Of a stretch of DNA of 60,000 nt, positions 24,277 through 36,833 are shown piece by piece. Each line of letters opens with the position of its first letter. Position 1 is the first letter of the stretch. Made by a program: the position numbers and the translations under genes. Origin of the DNA: Liolophura sinensis (taxonomy: Eukaryota; Mollusca; Polyplacophora; Chitonida; Chitonidae); the NCBI RefSeq assembly GCF_032854445.1, contig NC_088300.1, positions 74,951,005-75,011,004 of the forward strand, read 5' to 3'. Under the pieces are notes generated by a model. That model saw only the letters and a program-made list of their open reading frames with translations. It was not told the DNA's origin and made no database searches.

Positions 24277-27200
24277 GGTGGTTCTATATAGTACCTGTAT
24301 AGGCTATGAAAATCACCAGCCAAAGCGTGGAGTTGATTCTGTAGTATCTACATAGGCTGTGAAAATCACCAGCCAAAGCGTGGAGTTGATTCTGTAGCAT
24401 CTACATAGCCTGTGAAAATGACCAGCCAAAGCGTGGAGTTGATTCTGTAGCATCTACATAGGCTGTGAAAATCACCAGCCAAAGCGAGGAGTTGATACTG
24501 TAGTATCTACATAGGCTGTGAAAATCACCAGCCAAAGCGAGGAGTTGATTTTGTAGCATCTACATAGGCTGTGAAAATGACCAGCCAAAGAGAGGAGCTG
24601 ATTCTGTAGCATCTACATAGGCTGTGAAAATCACCAGCTAAAGCGAGGAGTTGATTCTGTGGCATTTACATAGGCTGTGAAAATCACCAGCCAAAGCGTA
24701 GAGTTGATTCTGTAGTATCTACATAGGCTGTGAACATCACCAGCCAAAGCGTGGAGTTGATTCTGTAGCATCTACATAGGCTGTGAAAATCACCAGCCAA
24801 AGCGTGGCGTTGATTCTGTAGCATCTACATAGGCTGTGAAAATCACCAGCCAAAGCGTGGAGTTGATTCTGTAGTATCTACATAGGCTGTAAAAATGCAC
24901 GGCTACAGCGTGGAGTTGATTCTGTAGCATCTACATAGGCTGTGAAAATGACCAGCCAAAGCGAGGAGTTGATTCTGTAGTATCTACATAGGCTGTGAAA
25001 ATGACCAGCTTCAGCGTGAAGTTAATTCTGTAGTATCTACATAAGTTATAAAAATCACCAGGTAAAGGGTGGAGTTGATTCTGTAGTATCTACATAAGTT
25101 ATGAAAATCACCAGCCAAAGCGTGGAGTTGATTCTATAGTATCTACATAAATTATGAAAATCGCCAGCCAAAGCGTGGAGTTGATTCTGTAGTATCTACA
25201 TAAGTTATGAAAATCGCCAGCCAAGGCGAGGAGTTGATTCTGTAGTATCTACATAGACTGTGAACATCACCAGCCAAAGCAAGAAGTTAATTCTATAGTA
25301 TCTACATAGGCTGTGAAAATCACAAGCCAAAGCGTGGAGTTGATTCTGTAGTATCTACATAGGCTGTGAAAATCACCAGCCAAAGCGTGGAGTTGATTCT
25401 GTAGTATCTACATAAGTTATGAAAATCACCAGCCAAAGCGTAGAGTTGATTCTGTAGCATCTACATAGGCTGTGAAAATCACCAGCCAAAGCGAGGAGTT
25501 GATTCTGTAGTATCTACATAGGCTGTGAAAATCACCAGCCAAAGCGAGGAGTTGATTCTGTAGTATCTACATAGGCTGTGAAAATGATCAGCCCCAGCAT
25601 GGAGTTGATTCTGTAGCATCTACATAGGCTGTGAAAATCACCAGCCAAAGGGAGGAGTTGATTCTGTAGTATCTACATAGGCTATGAAAATCACCAGCAA
25701 AAGTGAGGAGTTGATTCTGTAGTATCTACATAGGCTATGAAAATCACCAGTCAAAGGGTGGAGTTGATTCTGTAGTATCTACATAGGCTATGAAAATCAC
25801 CAGTCAAAGGGTGGAGTTGATTCTGTAGTATTTACATAGGATGTGAAAATCACCAGCCAAAGCGTGGAGTTGATTCTGTAGTATCTAAAAAGGCTGTGAA
25901 AATCACCAGCCAAAGCGTGGAGTTGATTCTGTAGTATCTACATAGGCTGTGAAAATCACCAGCCAAAGCGTGGAGTTGATTCTGTAGCATCTACATAGGC
26001 TGTGAAAATGCCCGCCCAAAGCCTGGGGTTGATCCTGTAGCATCCACATAGGCTGTGAAAATCACCAGCCAAAGCGGGGAGTTGATTCTGGAACATCTAC
26101 ATAGGCTGTGAAAATGACCAGCCAAAGCGTGGAGTTGATTCTGTAGCATCTACATAGGCTGTGAAAATGCCCGGCCAAAGCGTGGAGTTGATTCTGTAGT
26201 ATCTACATAGGCTGTGAAAATCACCAGCCAAAGCGTGGAGTTGATTCTGTAGTATCTACATAGGCTGTGAAAATCACCAGCCAAAGCGTGGAGTTGATTC
26301 TGTAGCATCTACATAGGCTGTGAAAATGCCCGCCCAAAGCCTGGGGTTGATCCTGTAGCATCCACATAGGCTGTGAAAATCACCAGCCAAAGCGGGGAGT
26401 TGATTCTGGAACATCTACATAGGCTGTGAAAATGACCAGCCAAAGCGTGGAGTTGATTCTGTAGCATCTACATAGGCTGTGAAAATGCCCGGCCAAAGCG
26501 TGGAGTTGATTCTGTAGTATCTACATAGGCTGTGAAAATCACCAGCCAAAGCGAGGAGTTGATTCTGTAGTATCTGCATAGGCTGTGAAAATCACCAGCC
26601 AAAGCGTGGAGTTGATTCTGTAGCATCTGCATAGGCTGTGAAAATGACCAGCCAAAGCGTGGAGTTTATTCTGTAGTATCTTCATAGGTTGTGAAAATCA
26701 CCAGCCAAAGCGTGGAGTTGATTCTGTAGTATCTACATAGGCTGTGAAAATCACCAGCCAAAGCGAGGAGTTAATTCTATAGTATCTACATAGGCTGTGA
26801 AAATCACAAGCCAAAGCGTGGAGTTGATTCTGTAGTATCTACATAGGCTGTGAAAATCACCAGCCAAAGCGTGGAGTTGATTCTGTAGTATCTACATAAG
26901 TTATGAAAATGACCAGCCAAAGCGAGGAGTTAATTCTGTAGTATCTACATAGGCTGTGAAAATCACCAGCCAAAGCGTGGAGTTGATTCTGTAGTATCTA
27001 CATAGGCTGTGAAAATCACCAGCCAAAGCGTGGAGTTGATTCTGTAGTATCTACATAAGTTATGGAAATCACCAGCTAAAGCGTGGAGTTGATTCAGTAG
27101 CATCTACATAGGCTGTGAACATCACCAGCCAAAGCGTGGAGTTGATTCTGTAGTGTCTACATAGGCTGTGAAAATCACCAGCCAAAGCGTGGAGTTGATT

Positions 27201-27570
27201 CTGTAGTATCTACATAGGCTGTGAAAATGCCCGACAAAGCGTGGAGTTGATTCTGTAGTATCTAAATAGGCTGTGAAAATGATCAGCTCCAGCATGGAGT
27301 TGATTCTGTAGTATCTACATAGGCTATGAAAATGACCAGCCAAAGCGAGGAGTTGATTCTGTAGTATCTACATAGGCTGTGAAAATGCCCGGCCAAAGCG
27401 TGGAGTTGATTCTGTAGTATCTACATAGGCTGTGAAAATGCCCGGCCAAAGCGAGGAGTTGATTCTGTAGTATCTACATAGGCTATGAAAATGACCAGCC
27501 AAAGCGAGGAGTTGATTCTGTAGCATCTACATAGGCTGTGAAAATGCCCAGCCAAGGCGAGGAGTGATTC
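24277..27570 (+). repeat. 53-bp satellite array, monomer part (~62 copies)
   Basis: The unit has the blocks GTGAAAATCACCAGCCAAAG, CGTGGAGTTGATTCTGTAG and TATCTACATAGGCT, with exact period 53 (for example 24308 to 24361). Variants alternate CGTGG/CGAGG and GGCTGTG/AGTTATG. A larger block near 25960-26220 is repeated almost exactly near 26260-26520, including the rare variant GCCCGCCCAAAGCCTGGGG, showing multi-unit duplication. Open frames through the array are artefacts of the period. Sequence and period change smoothly into the dimer array to the right. Confidence 0.95.
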
Positions 27571-28042
27571 TGTAGTATTTACATAAGAAATTAGAATGAA
27601 CCAGTCCACACGTGGAGGTGGCTCTATAGTAAATGCATGTATAGGATATAAATATGACCAGCCACAGAGTGGATTTGATTCTGTAGTATTTACATAAGAA
27701 ATTAGAATGAACAGTCCATACGTGAAGACGGTTCTATAGTATTTGTATAGGATATGAATATGACCAGCCACAGAGTGATTCTGTAGTATTTACATAAGAA
27801 ATTAGAATGAACCAGTCCACACGTGAAGACGGTTCTATAGTATCTGTATAGGATATAAATATGACCAGCCTCAGGGTGGAGGTGATTCTGTAGTATTTAC
27901 ATAAGAAATTAGAATGAACCAGTCCACACGTGAAGACGGTTCTATAGTATCTGTATAGGATATGAATATGACCAGCCCCAGAGTGGAGGTGATTCAGTAG
28001 TATTTACATAAGAAATTAGAATGAACCAGTCCACACGTGAAG

Positions 28043-28314
28043 ATTGATTGATTGATTGATTGATTGGTGTTTTACGCCGTACTCAAGAATATTTCACTCA
28101 TACGACGGCGGCCAGCATTATGGTGGGCGGAAACCGGGCAGAGCCCGGGGGAAACCCACGACCACCCGCAGGTTGCTGACAGACCTTCCCACATACGGCC
28201 GTAGAGGAAGCCAGCATGAGCTGGACTTGATCTCACATCGACCGCATTGGTGAGAGACTCCTGGGTCATTGCGCTGCGCTAGCGCGCTAACCAACTGAGC
28301 CACGGAGGCCCCCT
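28043..28314 (-). mobile_element. Full-length tRNA-headed SINE in the dimer array, copy 1
   Basis: Reverse-oriented SINE. The tail appears as (ATTG)n at 28044-28066, followed by TGGTGTTTTACGCCGTACTC. The conserved body follows, then the tRNA-like head, read on the minus strand as TGGCTCAGTTGGTTAGCGCG (A box) and GTGAGATCAAGTCC (B box). It is flanked by an 11-bp target duplication CACACGTGAAG (28032-28042 and 28315-28325) taken from the satellite. Such SINEs are transcribed by RNA polymerase III and moved by a partner LINE (family knowledge). Confidence 0.92.
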
Positions 28315-30569
28315 CACACGTGAAGACGGTTCTATAGTATCTGTATAGGATATAAATATGACCAGCCACAGAGTGGAGGTGATTCAGTAGTATTTACATA
28401 AGAAATTAGAATGAACCAGTCCACACGTGGAGGTGGGTCTGTAGTATCTGTATAGGATATGAATATGACCAGCCCCAGAGTGGAGGTGATTCTGTAGTAT
28501 TTACATAAGAAATTAGAATGAACCAGTCCACACGTAAAGACGGTTCTATAGTATCTGTATAGGCTATAAATATGACCAGCCCCAGAGTGGAGGTGATTCA
28601 GTAGTATTTACATAAGAAATTAGAATGAACCAGTCCACACGTGGAGGTGGGTCTGTAGTATCTGTATAGGATATAAATATGACCAGCCCCAGGGTGGAGG
28701 TGATTCTGTAGTATTTACATAAGAAATTAGAATGAACCAGTCCACACGTGAAGACGGTTCTATAGTATCTGTATAGGCTATAAATATGACCAGCCACAGA
28801 GTGGAGGTGATTCTGTAATATTTACATAAGAAATTAGAATAAACCAGTCCACACGTGAAGACGGTTCTATAGTATCTGCATAGGCTATAAATATGACCAG
28901 CCACAGAGTGGAGGTGATTCTGTAGTATTTACATAAGAAATTAGAATGAACCAGTCCACACGTGGAGGTGGGTCTGTAGTATCTGTATAGGATATAAATA
29001 TGACCAGCCCCAGGGTGGAGGTGATTCTGTAGTATTTACATAAGAAATTAGAATGAACCAGTCCACACGTGAAGACGGTTCTATAGTATCTGTATAGGCT
29101 ATAAATATGACCAGCCACAGAGTGGAGGTGATTCTGTAATATTTACATAAGAAATTAGAATGAACCAGTCCACACGTGAAGACGGTTCTATAGTATCTGC
29201 ATAGGCTATAAATATGACCAGCCACAGAGTGGAGGTGATTCTCTAGTATTTACATAAGAAATTAGAATGAACCAGTCCACACGTGAAGACGGTTCTATAG
29301 TATCTGCATAGGCTATAAATATGACCAGCCCCAGAGTGGAGGTGATTCTCTAGTATTTACATAAGAAATTAGAATGAATCAGTCCACACGTGAAGACGGT
29401 TCTATAGTATCTGTATAGGCTATAAATATGACCAGCCACAGAGTGGAGGTGATTCTGTAATATTTACATAAGAAATTAGAATGAACCAGTCCACACGTGA
29501 AGACGGTTCTATAGTATCTGTATAGGATATAAATATGACCAGCCACAGAGTGGAGGTGATTCTGTAGTATTTACATAAGAAATTAGAATGAACCAGTCCA
29601 CACGTGAAGACGGTTCTATAGTATCTGCATAGGCTATAAATATGACCAGTCACAGAGTGGAGGTGATTCTGTAGTATTTACATAAGAAATTAGAATGAAC
29701 AGTCCCCACGTGAAGACGGTTCTATAGTATCTGTATAGGATATAAATATGACCAGCCCCAGAGTGGAGGTGATTCTGTAGTATTTACATAAGAAATTAGA
29801 ATGAACCAGTCCACACGTGAAGACGGTTCTATAGTATCTGTATAGGATATAAATATGACCAACCCCAGAGTGGAGGTGATTCAGTAGTATTTACATAAGA
29901 AATTAAAATGAACAGTCCACACGTGAAGACGGTTCTATAGTATCTGTATAGGATATAAATATGACCAGCCAAAGCATGAAGGTGATTCTGTAATATTTAC
30001 ATAAGAAATTAGAATGAACCAGTCCACACGTAAAGACGGTTCTATAGTATCTGTATAGGCTATAAATATGACCAGCCACAGAGTGGATTTGATTCTGTAG
30101 TATTTACATAAGAAATTAGAATGAACCAGTCCACACGTGAAGACGGTTTCATAGTATTTGTATAGGATATGAATATGACCAGCCACAGAGTGGATTTGAT
30201 TCTGTAGTATTTACATAAGAAATTAGAGTGAACAGTCCATACGTGAAGACGGTTCTATAGTATCTGTATAGGATATGAATATGACCAGTCACAGAGTGGA
30301 GGTGATTCTGTAGTATTTACATAAGAAATTAGAATGAACCAGTCCACACGTGAAGACGGTTCTATAGTATCTGTATAGGATATAAATATGACCAGCCCCA
30401 GGGTGGAGGTGATTCTGTAATATTTACATAAGAAATTGGAATGAACCAGTCCACACGTGGAGGTGGGTCTGTAGTATCTGTATAGGATATGAATATGACC
30501 AGCCCCAGAGTGGAGGTGATTCAGTAGTATTTACATAAGAAATTAGAATGAACCAGTCCACACGTGAAG

Positions 30570-30841
30570 ATTGATTGATTGATTGATTGATTGGTGTTTT
30601 ACGCCGTACTCAAGAATATTTCACTCATACGACGGCGGCCAGCATTATGGTGGGCGGAAACCGGGCAGAGCCCGGGGGAAACCCACGACCATCCGCAGGT
30701 TGCTGACAGACCTTCCCACATACGGCCGTAGAGGAAGCCAGCATGAGCTGGACTTGATCTCACATCGACCGCATTGGTGAGAGACTCCTGGGTCATTGCG
30801 CTGCGCTAGCGCGCTAACCATCTGAGCCACGGAGGCCCCCT
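30570..30841 (-). mobile_element. Full-length SINE in the dimer array, copy 2 (duplicate of copy 1)
   Basis: Matches the 28043-28314 SINE at all but about two positions noticed (CCACCCG/CCATCCG, CCAACTG/CCATCTG). It has the same (ATTG)n tail and the same target duplication CACACGTGAAG at the same point of the satellite unit, in similar flanking units. This points to one insertion later copied with a ~2.5-kb piece of the array, not two insertions. Confidence 0.92.
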
Positions 30842-31066
30842 CACACGTGAAGACGGTTCTATAGTATCTGTATAGGATATAAATATGACCAGCCACAGAG
30901 TGGAGGTGATTCAGTAGTATTTACATAAGAAATTAGAATGAACCAGTCCACACGTGGAGGTGGGTCTGTAGTATCTGTATAGGATATGAATATGACCAGC
31001 CCCAGGGTGGAGGTGATTCTGTAGTATTTACATAAGAAATTAGAATGAACCAGTCCACACGTAAAG

Positions 31067-31341
31067 ATTTTTTTTTTTTTTTTTTTTTTTGATTGGTGTT
31101 TTACGCCGTACTCAAGAATATTTCACTTATACGACGGCGGCCAGCATTATGGTGGGTGGAAACCGGGCAGAGCCCGGTGGAAACCCACGACCATCCGCAG
31201 GTTGCTGGCAGACCTTCCCACGTACGGCCGGAGAGGAAGCCAGCATGAGCTGGTCTTGAACTCACAGCGACCGCATTGGTGAGAGGCTTCTGGGTCACTA
31301 CGCTGCGCTAGCGCGCTAACCGACTGAGCCACGGAGGCCCC
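31067..31341 (-). mobile_element. Full-length SINE in the dimer array, copy 3 (independent insertion)
   Basis: Same SINE family but with a long T run (poly-A tail on its own strand) at about 31068-31090 and several diagnostic differences from copies 1 and 2 (for example GTCTTGAACTCACAGCGACC). It is flanked by its own target duplication CACGTAAAG (31058-31066 and 31342-31350), the variant satellite half at that spot. This is an independent, later-looking insertion. Confidence 0.9.
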
Positions 31342-34300
31342 CACGTAAAGACGGTTCTATAGTATCTGTATAGGCTATAAATATGACCAGCCCCAGAGTG
31401 GAGGTGATTCAGTAGTATTTACATAAGAAATTAGAATGAACCAGTCCACACGTGGAGGTGGGTCTGTAGTATCTGTATAGGATATAAATATGACCAGCCC
31501 CAGGGTGGAGGTGATTCTGTAGTATTTACATAAGAAATTAGAATGAACCAGTCCACACGTGAAGACGGTTCTATAGTATCTGTATAGGCTATAAATATGA
31601 CCAGCCACAGAGTGGAGGTGATTCTGTAATATTTACATAAGAAATTAGAATGAACCAGTCCACACGTGAAGACGGTTCTATAGTATCTGCATAGGCTATA
31701 AATATGACCAGCCACAGAGTGGAGGTGATTCTCTAGTATTTACATAAGAAATTAGAATGAACCAGTCCACACGTGAAGACGGTTCTATAGTATCTGCATA
31801 GGCTATAAATATGACCAGCCACAGAGTGGAGGTGATTCTCTAGTATTTACATAAGAAATTAGAATGAACCAGTCCACACGTGAAGACGGTTCTATAGTAT
31901 CTGTATAGGCTATAAATATGACCAGCCACAGAGTGGAGGTGATTCTGTAATATTTACATAAGAAATTAGAATGAACCAGTCCACACGTGAAGACGGTTCT
32001 ATAGTATCTGTATAGGATATAAATATGACCAGCCACAGAGTGGAGGTGATTCTGTAGTATTTACATAAGAAATTAGAATGAACCAGTCCACACGTGAAGA
32101 CGGTTCTATAGTATCTGTATAGGATATAAATATGACCAACCCCAGAGTGGAGGTGATTCAGTAGTATTTACATAAGAAATTAAAATGAACAGTCCACACG
32201 TGAAGACGGTTCTATAGTATCTGTATAGGCTATAAATATGACCAGCCAAAGCATGAAGGTGATTCTGTAATATTTACATAAGAAATTAGAATGAACCAGT
32301 CCACACGTAAAGACGGTTCTATAGTATCTGTATAGGCTATAAATTTGACCAGCCACAGAGTGGATTTGATTCTGTAGTATTTACATAAGAAATTAGAATG
32401 AACCAGTCCACACGTGAAGACGGTTTCATAGTATTTGTATAGGATATAAATATGACCAGTCACAGAGTGGATTTGATTCTGTAGTATTTACATAAGAAAT
32501 TAGAATGAACAGTCCATACGTGAAGACGGTTCTATAGTATTTGTATAGGATATGAATATGACCAGTCACAGAGTGGAGGTGATTCTGTAGTATTTACATA
32601 AGAAATTAGAATGAACCAGTCCACACGTGAAGACGGTTTCATAGTATTTGTATAGGATATAAATATGACCAGCCACAGAGTGGATTTGATTCTGTAGTAT
32701 TTACATAAGAAATTAGAATGAACAGTCCACACGTGAAGACGGTTCTATAGTATCTGTATAGGATATGAATATGACCAGCCACAGAGTGGAGGTGATTCAG
32801 TAGTATTTACATAAGAAATTAGAATGAACCAGTCCACACGTGAAGACGGTTCTATAGTATCTGTATAGGATATGAATATGACCAGCCCCAGAGTGGAGGT
32901 GATTCAGTAGTATTTACATAAGAAATTAGAATGAACCAGTCCACACGTGAAGACGGTTCTATAGTATCTGTATAGGATATGAATATGACCAGCCCCAGAG
33001 TGGAGGTGATTCAGTAGTATTTACATAAGAAATTAGAATGAACCAGTCCACACGTGAAGACGGTTCTATAGTATCTGTATAGGATATGAATATGACCAGC
33101 CCCAGAGTGGAGGTGATTCAGTAGTATTTACATAAGAAATTAGAATGAACCAGTCCACACGTGAAGACGGTTCTATAGTATCTGTATAGGCTATAAATAT
33201 GACCAGCTCCAGAGTGGAGGTCATTTTTTAGTATTTACATAAGAAATTAGAATGAACCAGTCCACACGTGGAGGTGGCTCTATAGTACATGTATAGGATA
33301 TAAATATGACCAGCCCCAGAGTGGATTTGATTCTGTAGTATTTACATAAGAAATTAGAATGAACCAGTCCACACGTGAAGACGGTTCTATAGTATCTGTA
33401 TAGGATATGAATATGACCAGCCCCAGAGTGAAGGTGATTCAGTAGTATTTACATAAGAAATTAGAATGAACCAGTCCACACGTGAAGACGGTTCTATAGT
33501 ATCTGTATAGGGTATGAATATGACCAGCCACAGAGTGGAGGTGATTCAGTAGTATTTACATAAGAAATTAGAATGAACCAGTCCAGACGTGAAGACGGTT
33601 CTATAGTATCTGTATAGGATATGAATATGACCAGCCCCAGAGTGGAGGTGATTCTGTAGTATTTACATAAGAAATTAGATTGAGAAATCCACACGTGAAG
33701 ACGGTTCTATAGTATCTGTATAGGATATAAATATGACCAGCCCCAGAGTGGAGGTGATTCTGTAGTATTTACATAAGAAATTAGAATGAACCAGTCCACA
33801 CGTGAAGACGGTTCTATAGTATCTGTATAGGATATGAATATGACCAGCCCCAGAGTGAAGGTGATTCAGTAGTATTTACATAAGAAATTAGAATGAACCA
33901 GTCCACACGTGAAGACGGTTCTATAGTATCTGTATAGGATATGAATATGACCAGCCACAGAGTGGAGGTGATTCAGTAGTATTTACATAAGAAATTAGAA
34001 TGAACCAGTCCACACGTGAAGACGGTTCTATAGTATCTGTATAGGATATGAATATGACCAGCCCCAGAGTGGAGGTGATTCTGTAGTATTTACATAAGAA
34101 ATTAGATTGAGAAATCCACACGTGAAGACGGTTCTATAGTATCTGCATAGGCTATAAATATGACCAGCTCCAAAGTGGAGGTGATTCTGTGGTATTTACA
34201 TAAGAAATTAGAATGAACCAGTCCACACGTGGAGGTGGCTCTATAGTAAATGCATGTATAGGATATAAATATGACCAGCCACAGAGTGGATTTGATTCTG

Positions 34301-34375
34301 TAGTATTTACATAAGAAATTAGAATGACCAGTCCACACTTGGGGGTTGTTCTATAATACCTGTATAGGTCGAGAT

Positions 34376-34542
34376 GATGAGGGCATCTCGACTCGCGGGT
34401 CGAGGTCTGCTTAACGAGGACGGAGCAAATCGCGCGCAAACTGTACAGTTCTCGTCCCCTCGTGTCGTGCCGCGGCACGAGAACGATACCATTCGTGCGA
34501 GATTTGCACTGTCTTCTTGCTGCGCGGCGAGATGTCCTCATC
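34376..34542. mobile_element. GC-rich foldback/MITE-like element
   Basis: GATGAGGGCATCTCG at 34376-34390 pairs with CGAGATGTCCTCATC at 34528-34542. Internally, GCAAATCGCGCGCAAACTG through GTTCTCGT (34425-34455) pairs imperfectly with ACGAGAACGATACC through GAGATTTGC (34478-34508). The loop holds a further GTGCCGCGGCAC palindrome. It is markedly GC-richer than its surroundings and sits exactly where the satellite stops. Open frames across it on both strands are side effects of the palindrome. Confidence 0.65.
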
Positions 34543-34559
34543 CGGTTTCCATAGATCTC

Positions 34560-35780
34560 ATCTACGGCAACCAAAGGCTAGTTGTGTTAATGTGTTGTAA
34601 TCTTATCCCGACTAACTGCTGGCTCGATTGTTTAATTGCAGTTTAAAGTCAGGGGTTAATCGTCAATTATATGGCTAAGGATGGTGACTTTCTCTAGATA
34701 TCTGCCCTTCCCGGTTTTCACCACCCGTCGTAGTAAAACCGACTGCCGTTATAGTCCTACATGTTAGCTTCGGTGGAAAAAAAAACATTGAAATCTCTTT
34801 GTAAAACTTAAAATCTACTACATGCGAGGACATGTGAGAATGCAAGAGGGCATATCATTTATTTATGTATGCCAATACAAATATAAGTGACCGTCATTTT
34901 GAGCCTGATCACACACGTGTGATTGAACGAGTGCTATATTTTTGCGTTCCTGTTCAAACGTCACATTGGTTGTATAAATATGGACTCTTCTAATTTAGGC
35001 AATGAATTGTTGAAGATTATATTTCCATGTACCAGGAATTTGATGGGCCTTACCAGAGAATGTCCATGTAGAAAGCAGAGTAAAGCTCATTTGTTGCAGT
35101 TTTTTTTAATTATTCTATCATGTCCCTACATCAGAAAACTCTTAGAATAAAAGACTGGTTTTGAAAGTTGAGAAAGACGCATTTGTTTTTTATTCTATAT
35201 AACCGGCAGTTATTGATATCGTATTTCTGTTCCGGTGTCTCGCCTTGACTGGAAACAAACTGAGCGGACTCTTTTCTACATTGTAATGTCAGAATACGTG
35301 TCGAGAATGCGACGGATTGCGAGCGATTTGGTTTATTCTTTTTCTCATTCTGTTTGTCTTCCGAAATAGTTAAAGCGAGTATTAAGCCCTACACATTTGT
35401 GAAAGGAAAGCAAACAGGTTTAGTATACCTTCTTAAAGGCGACATTTCAGTATACGAAATGATACACTCAGTCCGAGTTCTATATTGATCCTAGAAATAA
35501 TATGTTCAGAGGTATTGTTGGAACACAGGATAATATCTTACTGGAACGTGAAAGTTTCAGCACCAAAGGTCATATTTTGTAATATTTATTGGCCTCTAAA
35601 ACGCTTTTCTTGGGTAAATGTTTACTTTTTTTTATAGGTTGGCCGGTACACTGGCAGTTTATTACGGTAATTCAGTCTAGCTATATGTGCTGTGATAGTC
35701 AAAGACAGTCTGCTTATGTCAGTCTGCAAAACCGGCTTCAATTTAATCATTACATTTCCGTGCGCAAATCCAAATGTAAT
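34560..35780. other. Unassigned interval
   Basis: AT-rich sequence with no recognised gene, RNA or repeat. Short open frames such as 34923-35150 and 35589-35822 show no domain or splice logic and are not called. Confidence 0.5.
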
Positions 35781-35789
35781 TTCCGATGT

Positions 35790-36460
35790 GTGTTTCCAAT
35801 TTGCTCATGTCATATACCATAATACATGGTGTGTCTCCACCAATTCGCAAGTCATATATCGCAATACATGGCTTGTCTCTACCAATTTGCTCGTGTCATA
35901 TACCCTAATACGTGTTGTGTCTCCATCAATTTGCTGGAGTCATATACAATAATGCATGTTGTGTCTCCATGAATTTGCTCATGCCCGATACCATATTACA
36001 TGGTGTGTCTCCACCAATTTGCTCGTGTCATATGCCATTACACAAGGTGTGTCTTCATCAATTTACTTATGCCTGATACCATATTACATGGTTTGTCTCC
36101 ACCAATTTGCTCGTATCATATACCCTAATACATGGTGTGTCTCCACCAATTTGCTCGTGTCTCATACCATAATACATGGTGTGTCTCCAATTTGCTCAGG
36201 GGCCTCCATGGCTCAGTCGGTTAGCGCGCTAGCGCGGCGTAATGACCCAGGAGCCTCTCACCAATGCAGTCGCTGTGAGTTCAAGTCCAGCTCATGCTGG
36301 CTTCCTCTCCGGCCATACGTGAGAAGGCCTGTCAGCAAACTGCGGATGGTCGTGGGTTTCCTCCCACCACTGGCCGCCGTCGTATAAGTGAAATATTCTG
36401 GAGTATGGCTTAAAATACCAATCAAATAAATAAATAAATCCATCAATTTGCTCGTGCCTC
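35790..36460 (+). repeat. 44-bp tandem repeat (~9 copies), split by a SINE
   Basis: Unit: CATATACCATAATACATGG then TGTGTCTCCACCAATTTGCTC and GTGT, period 44 (35811, 35853, 35897 and onward). One final partial unit (ATCAATTTGCTCGTGCC) lies at 36442-36460, after the SINE at 36199. The 35956-36387 open frame is read through the repeat and the SINE and is not a gene. Confidence 0.85.
36199..36442 (+). mobile_element. Near full-length tRNA-headed SINE in plus orientation
   Basis: Starts GGGGCCTCCATGGCTCAGTC. The A box is TGGCTCAGTCGG at 36209-36220 and the B box GAGTTCAAGTC around 36277-36287, giving a tRNA-like head. The conserved body follows (GGATGGTCGTGGGTTTCCTC, CTGGCCGCCGTCGTATAAGT, GTGAAATATTC), then a CAATCAAATAAATAAATAAAT tail. 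A deletion removes the GGGCTCTGCCC part. Flanks: CCAATTTGCTC (36187-36197) and TCAATTTGCTC (36443-36453), a target duplication within the 44-bp repeat. Confidence 0.92.
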
Positions 36461-36833
36461 ATTTCTGTGACTCGATCTGTGATTCATATTGTTCACTTAA
36501 AGTTCCTGGCAAGAGTAGGTTTGAAACAGAATCTGAAAGTTTCTCCACATGAACATAGGATGTAGGCAAACGTTTATTAAAAGCTGTATGAGCATCTAAG
36601 TCATCAGCAACATCAGCTTTGTTTTCACATATAAAACTCAATATATTTTTCAAATAAAATATTATAGTTCTGTTCACAGGTCGCGTTTAGTTATGTTTCT
36701 CGCTTTAGGCGAGAATTCTCGTGATTTAATGATTTTGTGTAAACGTCAGGTCACAGAATTAATTCATGCCTCTCCGATTTTATCATAAACATAGTCAAGG
36801 TACAGAAGCGTACTAATGTGTGTCAAAACATCT

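Larger units (their letters stand above)
27571..34366 (+). repeat. 107-bp dimeric satellite array derived from the 53-bp monomer (~55 dimers)
   Basis: The repeat is now 107 bp, made of two diverged halves. One reads ATGACCAGCCACAGAGTGG, AGGTGATTCTGTAGTATTT and ACATAAGAAATTAGA. The other reads ATGAACCAGTCCACACGTG, AAGACGGTTCTATAGTATC and TGTATAGGATATAAAT. Both halves align with the 53-bp monomer to the left (ACCAG, GTGGAG, TTCTGTAGTAT, TATAGG). Segments of 2-3 kb are themselves repeated: 28564-29225 closely matches 31375-31715. Three SINEs interrupt it, at 28043, 30570 and 31067. The many minus-strand open frames (YRYYRTVFTCGLV and similar) only reflect the repeat. Confidence 0.95.

Noticed and set aside
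28056-28269. Overlapping open frames and a tRNA-like sequence at 28056-28320 (also at 30583-30840 and 31101-31340)
   Set aside because: The frames are translations of SINE copies. The A/B boxes belong to the SINE head, which lacks a tRNA fold and anticodon arm, so no tRNA gene is called.
27122-34338. Many minus-strand open frames of 65-116 residues (YRYYRTVFTCGLVHSNFL and similar)
   Set aside because: They follow the 53/107-bp satellite period, repeat with it, have no domain, and break wherever a unit has an indel.
34152-34646. Open frames of 140 (-) and 90 (+) residues with arginine/cysteine-rich parts
   Set aside because: They cross a GC-rich palindromic element and the satellite end; the complementary frames are a by-product of the inverted repeats.
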